Part shown: positions 23,905-34,997 of the stretch, one piece after another
Layout of the letters: the number at the start of each line of letters is the position of its first letter
How positions within the stretch are numbered: position 1 is the stretch's first letter
Source: Perkinsus olseni
Taxonomy: Eukaryota > Perkinsozoa > Perkinsida
Assembly (NCBI GenBank): GCA_013115125.1
Contig: JABANN010000364.1
Location: forward strand, 1 to 34,997
DNA length: 34,997 nt
Reading direction: 5' to 3'
Position numbers and translations under genes: made by a program
The notes under the pieces: model-generated
Told to the model about the DNA's origin: nothing
Databases searched by the model: none
The model's input: the letters and a program-made list of their open reading frames with translations, nothing else

Positions 23905-24611
23905 ATGACTGTTGGTAAGCTGTTCTATATCTGGCTACCCACCTTGTGTTGTGCACTGGCACTGAAAACCGCTGACAACCGCAAGAGGCCTAACAGTGAC
24001 GATTATGACGGCCCTTCTAAGCGGCGAGCTTACGACCTGACTGATGGAGTGCTCGGAACGTCTGCCAAGGTAGCGTATCGATCAGAATCTACTGCAGCAT
24101 CATCGCGAAGAGGGGAAGCGTAACTTAGCCGCCTTAATTTCAGGGGCATTACGTCGCTAGCGGAATAAACGACCAAGAATGCGTTATAACTGGACCGAAC
24201 TTCAAGTGGCATTTCCGCACCGGGGATGCTTTTGTGCACACCATCACCCTGGAGTGCATCGATGATGAGCATTATCATAACCATTTTGCATTGTAATTGG
24301 GCTGGAGTCACCACCTTTTCGTATTGAATGCAGTCTGCGGGATACTCTTTTTCAGCAACGGCCATCACATTTTTGAAGGAGGGTTTGCCACGCGTTCGCT
24401 CTCTGGCCGGACGCTAGGCCGAGCGGACCCATTATCTCATGCTGACCTCGCTGGCATGATACCGCTGTATGATGATGGCTGTTGGGGGGCCGTCGAGAAG
24501 GTTAACGATTATACCAGCGTCTCGACGTACGTCGAGTTGGATGAAGATAACGTTGCCGACTTCTTCGTCCGACTGTGTTCGAAGTACCGTCAAGCAATAT
24601 TTCGTGTATAA
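23905..24611 (+). CDS. Secreted four-cysteine protein family, copy B (intact)
   Basis: I do not recognise this family. Three exons (23905-24069, 24144-24292, 24356-24611) add to 570 nt, giving 189 residues in frame. Residues 1-20 are a signal peptide (KLFYIWLPTLCCALAL). A basic/acidic linker follows (NRKRPNSDDYDGPSKRR), then a core with QECVITGPNFKWHF and TITLECIDDEHYHNHFAF. A C-terminal part has DDGCWGAVEKVND, LDEDNVADFF and LCSKYRQAIFRV. Four mature cysteines (in ECV, ECI, GCW and LCS) are kept in all copies, suggesting two disulfides in a secreted protein. Copies A and C share the intron positions and the motifs C-x-I-x-G, W-x-F, TL-x-CIDD, CW-x-A and DDNV/EDNV. It is divergent from histone H2B. 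Function unknown; effector, adhesin or protease partner are guesses. Confidence 0.8.
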
Positions 24612-25961
24612 AGTCGAATGCAAACTGCGTTCGCACTCAAAAGCCTGCCGGCTGCATATCCTTCACCATGCCCTTGCTGTTGACACTGGTGTTATCAAAG
24701 TTGTGCTCTCCTCATGATCGTTGAGTTGTTACTACTCTCACGCGCTCCTCGGATCGAGTCTCCACTCCTGCGATGCACGTACCCCATGGCTGAAATCTTA
24801 GAGTATGCCGAAAGCGGGAAAGGAAAATGGGAGTCCGATCTTTTTTTCAAGGCAGCGTCAGCCTACTATTCAGTTCGCCTGAAGGCTGGGGCTCTCATGA
24901 TGCGCGTCAGTGTATAGGACTGCGCTGCTGAATTTTTCCGATTGATGGAATTCCTCCGTGCTCAACCCTTCGTCCGATGCCTGCCATAAGGATTTCTAGC
25001 ACATCGGTCAGTCACACTGCCAACTTCGCCGCGCTGATGTCGGATATCTAGTGGATACCAATGCATCCAGTGATGATACCGGTACAGTGGGAACGTGTCG
25101 ATTTGGTAGAAACAAAAAACTCGAATTCGAGAATCCAATGGCCCAATGTCGATCAAGCAAGAAGAGTAGCACAAGCCGGAACAACTCCTGCCGTACAGCG
25201 ATGGGCCCCTGCGGTCTCCCAAATACAGTTTATCGCCTTCACGTCCCAAACCTCCACACAAGACACTGAAGGGTTGTGCTATCATCTGGACTCAGCGGCT
25301 CGATGAGGCAGATACAGCAATGTCCATATACACCCGCGGCGGGTGACCCGCCGACCAAGCACGACAGGGCGCTATGCTGATATACATCAATGAATCGGAC
25401 GCTGAACCTTCTCTTCAGAGAATAAAGAAAAAATATCGGTGTGTTAGGGCACACTCGCAACAGTTACTGGTCAGAGCGTCACAGCTTGCTTGGAATTAAT
25501 GCGGGCTGCAATGGGCTGACACTCGCGGCTAGCTGAGACCGACAGAGTTATGTGCCAAACACAATATAGGGGACGAGCAAGGTGAGGTAACGACCCCTGC
25601 TCGAAGTGTACCTCCAAGCTCACGTGCTCTCCAACTCAAAGCTGGCGGATCAGTAGCGCCCCTACAGGAGGAGCGAGCTACCACCGATTTGGGTGCCCTA
25701 GGGGAGTCGAATGCCTGCTAGGGCTCACAAGGGTTGGATCGTAGTCAAGTTACGGTCTCTAGCTGCACCGCCTGGATCGGCAAGCAAATCAGAAGTTGTG
25801 AGTAGTTTCAATGCTCTCGCAAGGGACTAATTTATATCCGAACTCTAGCGGTCACTGCGACTGCCTCATCCTTCTACCTACTAGACCTTCGCGGATCCCG
25901 CGAGGGCGTCGTTAATCTCTGATCGTCGTTCAGTTGTATCCCCCCGCTTCGCCATCTTTAG
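24612..25961. other. Spacer between family copies B and C, with duplicated blocks
   Basis: No supported gene. 25030-25090, 25275-25340 and 25560-25640 recur in inverted orientation beside copy A (17060-17120, 15300-15360, 15160-15275). In both places the blocks accompany the secreted-protein copies, so this looks like the repeating unit of an old tandem array. Open frames at 25051-25306 overlap these blocks on both strands and show no conserved reading. The remainder (24620-24960, 25650-25960) holds nothing identifiable. Confidence 0.55.
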
Positions 25962-26823
25962 ATGGGCTTCGGCAAGCTACTCTTCATCTGGCTTCCTACG
26001 ATATTTGTTGCCTCGGCAATGAACGCTGCTAACGATGATGGAACTTCCATCATCGTTAGCAGCGTTGGCCTTCCATCATGGAAGGCGTATTCCGCATAAC
26101 AATGATGCTCCTCACCATAGCCGACAAGACCGGGGAGCACCGAGGAAAGCCACGAACTTGACATCTCAACAAAGGTAGCTTCTTGTTCATCCGGACTTGA
26201 ACTCATGGCGTTGAAAACCGACGATTCGCGATGGGGCGGACGCCGATGGCTGAGGCTACCCATAGGCTTCACCCTTCTGTGGATGCTCTCCGGAGATTTT
26301 CCCTTGTCTCAGGGATCCTTCTACGCTACGAAGCTGGACGGCCGGCATTGCCATATTTCTGGATTGGGCTTCGACTGGCATTTCCATGTTTACTATCACC
26401 TCGTGTACACCGATACTCTCAAATGCATCGATGATAAATCACAGCGACATGATTTTGCATTGTAGTACAAAACAGTGAGGCTTCTGTAATCCACTTCCCA
26501 CTCTTTCGAACCCCAACCTGTTCGGCCTCGTCAGTCGAGTTTCCAGCCCGCCTCTTTTCAGCAACAGTCTCCACGAGCTGGAAGGAGCTACTACCGACAA
26601 CAGAGCTGCGGACAGCGCTATCAATTCCGGTCAAGTGGACTTACTCTCTCAAGCCAGCGTTTACGCGCTGGCTATTGCATCAGCTGATCGTTGTTGGGCC
26701 GCTGCCCAGGAAGTTTTCAAGTTTGTCAGCGGCTCGCTGGACGCAGGATTGACGGATGATAACGTTGGCCACTTCATGTTCCTCCTCTGCGCCAAGTACC
26801 GTCAAGCAATTCTCGGCATGTGA
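25962..26823 (+). pseudogene. Secreted four-cysteine protein family, copy C (exon 1 disrupted)
   Basis: The ATG at 25962 begins MGFGKLLFIWLPTIFVASAM, a signal peptide almost identical to copy A's. Exon 2 (from about 26310) encodes LDGRHCHISG, FDWHFH and TLKCIDDKSQRHDF. The last exon (from about 26565) encodes FPPLFSNSLHELEG, SADRCWAAAQEVFKFVSG and DDNVGHFMFLLCAKYRQAIL, with stop TGA at 26821-26823. Exon 1 contains a 40-bp insertion made of inverted copies of its own sequence (26022-26086). It shifts the frame and brings an early stop (TAA) near 26099. Exons 2 and 3 remain clean, so decay is recent, or a different start or splice bypasses the insertion. Confidence 0.7.
26022..26086. repeat. 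Near-perfect nested palindrome (snap-back duplication)
   Basis: The 22-nt arm at 26022-26043 is exactly complementary to 26045-26066 with a 1-nt centre. It is followed by a second palindrome, GCCTTCCAT (26068-26076) and ATGGAAGGC (26078-26086), also with a 1-nt centre. Copy A has the uninterrupted ancestral text, so 40 bp were gained here. Confidence 0.95.
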
Positions 26824-27245
26824 AGAAAACAGAGCATCAGCACCGGCGATGGAGTATCCTTTAGCATGCTATCGCTGAGAGACTCTCCGTATCGCTGTTG
26901 CTGTTATCAGTTGTGGACCATCAGCTGTTGTGTGATTGTCTCTCATGGTTGAGATGACGTTGGCAAGTTCCCCTTGACCGGGTCTTAGCCTGATTCATGT
27001 GAGTACTGTGATTCTCGAGACCTACGGACTAAACACTGAAGCCTGCCTGCGAGGTCCCCTCAGGGGACTCCCCTGTATAAGCGACACAGGCGATGAGAGG
27101 TCGAATGTCGAGACTCCGGTCAGCACGTTCCGTTATTCTCTCTAGAATCCGCTAAGAAGAGTTTATTGAGCGAGGAGGAGTCCTCGCTGCTCTGATCATG
27201 AATCTGGTGTTCATTCGCCGATATTTGTTGAGGGATATTGCAGCT

Positions 27246-27539
27246 GACTTCACAACTTGGAGTGGTCCAGGGGACTTCACAACTTGGAGTGGTCCAGGGG
27301 ACTTCACAACTTGGAGTGGTCCAGGGGACTTCACAACTTGGAGTGNNNNNNNNNNNNNNNNNNNNNNNNNNNNNNNNNNNNNNNNNNNNNNNNNNNNNNN
27401 NNNNNNNNNNNNNNNNNNNNNNNNNNNNNNNNNNNNNNNNNNNTGGTCCAGGGGACTTCACAACTTGGGAGTGGTCCAGGGGACTTCACAACTTGGGAGT
27501 GGTCCAGGGGACTTCACAACTTGGGAGTGGTCCAGGGGA
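27246..27539. repeat. 27/28-bp minisatellite, interrupted by a sequence gap
   Basis: The tandem unit has the core CTTCACAACTTGGAGTGG followed by TCCAGGGGA. About four copies stand left of the N run and about four right of it. Left copies have TTGGAGTGG (27-bp unit); right copies have TTGGGAGTGG (28-bp unit). The true copy number is unknown because of the gap. Confidence 0.95.
27346..27443. other. Assembly gap (98 Ns)
   Basis: A run of N inside the minisatellite, presumably where reads could not span the repeat. Its length may be a placeholder. Open frames running through it are meaningless. Confidence 0.99.
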
Positions 27540-27759
27540 ATTCCGATTCTCAGAATCGATTCTGGAGCGCGATTTCACGTGAGAAGAACTTTTGTTAGAA
27601 TTACTTCCCAGAATCGATTATTAGTTTCATATTATTTTGTTGAACACGGGGCCTGTGACGAAGTTCGCGCCTTCCGCCCGCCATTGGAACCTTATGTAGC
27701 ACATCGAAGAGTGATGCAGCATCTCCTCACTAAACGCACATGGCTGAGCATGCTTACGT

Positions 27760-29999
<2,240 letters not shown>

Positions 30000-30000
<1 letters not shown>

Positions 30001-30192
30001 ACACGGACAGGGCCGCAACCAGATCGATTTTGCCCAGGAGGGCCCAGAAAATCGAACACCGTAGGGGGCCCTATTACTATAGGGAGCATACAACGCTCCC
30101 TATCTCAAAGGGCCCCCTCTCGGCCTTGGACGGGGCGGGGCCCCGAAACTCTGTTTCAAATGTTTCACCCTAGTTGCGCCCCTGGACACGGA
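30000..30192. mobile_element. hAT-type MITE with 8-bp target-site duplication
   Basis: The element spans 30008-30184 (177 bp). Its ends CAGGGCCGCAACCAG (30008-30022) and CTAGTTGCGCCCCTG (30170-30184) are imperfect inverted repeats starting CAGGG, as in hAT transposons. It is flanked on both sides by GACACGGA (30000-30007 and 30185-30192), an exact 8-bp target duplication, which is the hAT signature. Inside is a further palindrome, AGGGGGCCCT paired with AGGGCCCCCT and TATAGGGAGC paired with GCTCCCTATC. It has no coding capacity, so it would need a transposase from elsewhere. Confidence 0.8.
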
Positions 30193-31411
30193 GGAATCCA
30201 AGGCTCTTGATTTCATAAGTTACCGTGCGGAGTTTTCCTGCACGCATGTACGGGACACAACAAAGCTCTCGGCTCGGACCTCCTCCCGTGTGTGACTGAG
30301 TATTATGTGAGTGCTCTTTCGGTGCGGATTCATCCGAACAGAGGGCTTGACTTCTGGTTATGGTGCTACCTTTCTAGGAGGCTCCCACGAATTGATATTG
30401 GCCAACACTGATAGCAACTCAGCCCTGAAGGGATCTAACTGTATGATAAACGTATCGAACACTGCGAAACCGTCATATCTCCTCCTGACCAGCAACTGCC
30501 ATGCTCAACAACAACGGCAGAGTTCGCCCTCCACCCATTCTGATTCAACACGAGCTTCTTCTCCAGCCTTCCAGCCATTAGGCTGTGGCTCGACAGCTAC
30601 ATCCGACCTCCCGCATATCCAGGCAATCCCTCGCATCTCATTCTTTTCGCGAGTCCGGCCTTGCTAGTGTCTCGGAGCCCTGTCCCAAAGATCCACACTT
30701 CATCGAGCTGCGGCGCAACCTGTGTATCGGGTGCTGAAAATCCATGACGTTGGGATCCCCGGTACAGTCCTTACAAATCACACAGCTGGAAAGTTTTGAG
30801 GGCTATGGAAAATTTTGGACTAGTAATCGGTCGAATTTTCAGCATGGCCATCAGAGAATTTAATACATCAAATGAGACCTGGGCGAGAAGACTATGTATG
30901 AAATAGACCTCGGTGTTACGAGAGTATTCTGGCGTTTCTCGATGGTTGAAAAGAGCCTGATGGGGTTGCGCTGAATGGTGTGGCCGCGGTGTGGACGGGA
31001 ATGGGAATTTGAGTGGTGGATAAAGATATAGCGGATGAGACAACATGACCGTACACCACCAACTGAGCAACAAAATACTTGGGAATGATACATCTTGAAA
31101 GATCGTGGTACTAGCGGCTAGTGGAAGCTCGCCCCCAGACAGCAAAGGACGCGTAAAAAATTGATGACGCTGGTACTACAGCGACAGATAAAGTCACGAA
31201 ACTAGAAGCAGCTTCAACGACAATGGCTTCAACTAAAGATACGATGATATACCCTCTCTAGAGAGGAGAGACTTTCGGGAGTCCTATGTGGCCTCGAGCG
31301 GTTCGAAACTCGCCGTGTGTCTCAGGAGATGAGAGACGGAACAACGCGGCGGCAGGTGGATCAGGAGGGAGACTTGAGACCATTCTTTGGTATCATCCGC
31401 TGGCCCTCGAT

Positions 31412-32947
<1,536 letters not shown>

Positions 32948-34487
32948 GTTGGATATGTGAACTACAACGACAACTTCCTCTGAGAGCTTCCGACTTCAGG
33001 GCCACAATACAGTCCTCGACATGTTCCTCCTCGATCACGGCAGTCCGAGTGAAGGGCCGACGCTAGGCATGCTCAGCCAGCATAGCTGGTCCAGCTAGCG
33101 CGGTATCCACGCCATGAACAACAGTTAGGCACTCTCCATGTTCAGGCTTCATTTTCCCCAGTACACCCTCCATGTAGTGTGACGATCGCACATGACTCGA
33201 GTGGTTATAGTCAGGCCACCTCGCTATTTTCATGCGTGCACACCTTATGACCACTAATGACTACCCACTTTGTACATGAGTGCATGCAACATGACTCAGT
33301 ACAGTGTGGCTATTCGACACGGGCCTCAAAGAGTGGGAAATCGGACTCGAGAAGCATGGAAGAGCGTACGTTCACTAGAGTGGCGAGGAATGCACGCGAA
33401 TGGCGGGACGATCGGACGCGCAAAGAGCAAATGCGCGCAAAGAGCAAATACATTTTGCTATACCCAAATATGGTTAGCAACCTTGGCCGGGCCGGATTTA
33501 TTGGGATTCATGGTACGCAGCAGCAATGGAGGTAGTTGTCGCAATAGTGCATGCTTGTTCTTGCGTGCTACTGGATGCCCCTCCCCATAAGTTGTGGGCC
33601 ACCACATCTGCACGAAAAGGAAAACAACCCTTGAGGGGAGTTGTGCAATATAGTTGGCACTCTGGTGCAAAGTACAGGACGACGCCATTCAGCAGAAGTG
33701 CTTTCGGCCTAGTGTAAGGCCGTCATGGCAACGGTCGGGGATATCACATTGGCGAGTAATGACAGCGGTTTGGCGATAGGGTCAAAAGAGGATCATCCAA
33801 TGGATCGGCGGGCTATGTTAGCTATTGGGAAGGCGGTGAAGGATGCCGTAATACTAGTGCTATGAGTAAGGATGACAAGAAGAGATACGCGGGTAAGAAC
33901 AAGACGATTAGTCGGAAGGAAGCAGCCGCCATAATGGCTGGCGGCGAGAAGTAGCAGCAGCACGGTTCAATTAGTGATTTCAAGTGTTATGATATTGACC
34001 AGTTTCTTCAATAGTGACAATGTGCCGATTTATTGAGTACCAGAGAGGTAGTGAGTGAGCAACCCCGCACAGTGGATAGCGGACCACTTTCCACGCGGCA
34101 CTACTTCTGGGCCAAAGCCACAGCCGTGTGCTCTTGCGATCGATCAGTCCTCTACCGGAATGCCGCGTAGAGATACAATGTTGAATGATTGGGGTGTGCC
34201 GCGCGCCGTAGAGCATCTCAAGCGCCGCATGCAGGAATGCTTCACAACGTGTGTACTGTTACTCCATCTGAGAAATCATCCACTGACTTTGAACTCGACA
34301 AAGGCTGGTGAATCTATTAACAACGTGTAGACAAGTATTCGGTTATGAAACTGAGTTATAGCGGAATTAGTGTCACCACTATACTGAATCAATAGCTTTC
34401 CTCTAGAGACACCATCAACTTCGGCGGCACGCATGCGCATACCACACTGCACGCATATACAAGGCAGAACTTGGCAGTCAGTGCGCA
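32948..34487. other. Unassigned DNA upstream of protease 3, possibly partly retroelement LTR
   Basis: No gene supported. Two small plus-strand frames overlap as ATGA: 33725-33865 (begins MATVGDITLASNDSG) and 33863-33955 (a Lys-rich 30-mer beginning MSKDDKKRYAGKNK). They resemble nothing known to me. The part next to 34487 may include the LTR of the adjoining retroelement, but its boundaries cannot be placed without the second LTR. Confidence 0.4.
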
Positions 34488-34997
34488 TCAATCCTCAATA
34501 CGCCCCCTCTGCCCCGACAGTTGAGGGTGGTGTAATATCGGCACAACATTGTGATGATGGTGTTCAGCTTCAGAACCATCGGTAAAGGTAATACGCAGCC
34601 TTCGGCCCTCATCCATGACATCCTTAACGTGACCAAGACGATAACCAGGACTCAGCTTCTTTTCGGGATGATAGATCAATACCGGATCACCGGTCTTAGG
34701 CTTCAACACCTTACCTTTCGGACTCTGATATCCCATAGTCCGTGCGACAGCCATCCTCATGTCGCGGAACATCTCAGTCAAGAAATAACTCCGCACTGCT
34801 ACAATGCGGCGAGAAATAGGCAGAGTAGAAGTACCAGGAGCTAGTACACAGCCTCGTTTACGGGTGAATCCTCGAGCAAGAGAATCAGGAGTGACCACAA
34901 TCAACTCACCATTAGGTTCATCGGAGTGATCATAGTCCAACGGGCGAGTATTCAACAAGAAAGTCACCTCTCGGCAGATGTCCTCGAGGTCAATCTC
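34488..34997 (-). mobile_element. LTR-retrotransposon pol, integrase C-terminal end (BEL/Pao-like or related)
   Basis: On minus, the end of an integrase is visible: the LNTRPL motif, a PDSLARGF segment, and a C-terminal barrel with GDPVLIYHPEKK, YRLGHVKDV and LRITFTDGS. This is typical of the integrase end of BEL/Pao-like or other LTR-retrotransposon polyproteins. The element continues past the right edge of the window, so its length, age and state cannot be judged. The visible part has one continuous reading frame. Confidence 0.65.

Noticed and set aside
27246-27539. CRISPR-like repeat array
   Set aside because: Units are directly tandem with no unique spacers, and the genome is eukaryotic.
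33270-33717. Overlapping plus-strand frames upstream of protease 3
   Set aside because: No domain, no splice structure and no paralogue in the window; three overlapping frames are open at once, as in non-coding GC-balanced DNA.

Overview
The window looks like nuclear DNA of an alveolate protist, most likely a Perkinsus-type perkinsozoan. This is inferred, not proven. The basis is small multi-exon genes with many 36-60 nt GT-AG introns, very short intergenic gaps, an expanded secreted papain-like protease family and no bacterial operon signals. Coding sequences had to be read by joining exons. Where exon phases could be added up exactly (histone H2B, one cysteine protease, one small secreted protein) they close in frame without error.

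Left part (about 1-14,860): a (TAC)n microsatellite, then six plus-strand genes packed head to tail with gaps of about 60-250 bp. They are a two-helix membrane class III nucleotidyl cyclase, a casein kinase 1/TTBK-like protein kinase, a tandem CCCH zinc-finger (tristetraprolin-type) RNA-binding protein, a probably mitochondrial RNase H-fold protein resembling Holliday-junction resolvases, a dynamin-family GTPase with a GED, and an FHA-BRCT-BRCT protein that looks like nibrin/NBS1. These are single-copy, housekeeping-type genes.

Middle and right part (about 14,860-33,000): an accessory, duplicated region. It holds three papain-like (C1A) cysteine proteases of identical ten-exon design, one on plus and two on minus, each with signal peptide, I29 propeptide and an intact catalytic set. 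Among them lie three copies of an unrecognised secreted four-cysteine protein. One copy (23,905-24,611) is intact and two look decayed: one through an inserted 198 bp with a target duplication plus a 1-bp frameshift and a lost ATG, the other through a 40-bp palindromic insertion. One protease and both its flanks (over 2 kb) are repeated in inverted orientation 10 kb away. Within this region sit two conserved minus-strand genes: a DEK_C-domain nuclear protein and a five-exon histone H2B. There is also a 177-bp hAT-type MITE with a perfect 8-bp target duplication, and a 27/28-bp minisatellite interrupted by 98 Ns.

Right end (about 33,000-34,997): mostly unassigned DNA, then the C-terminal end of an LTR-retrotransposon pol (integrase) on minus that runs out of the window.

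The most novel candidate is the secreted four-cysteine family interspersed with secreted cathepsins. The arrangement suggests a host-interaction or extracellular-digestion cluster that grows by duplication; this function is inference only.
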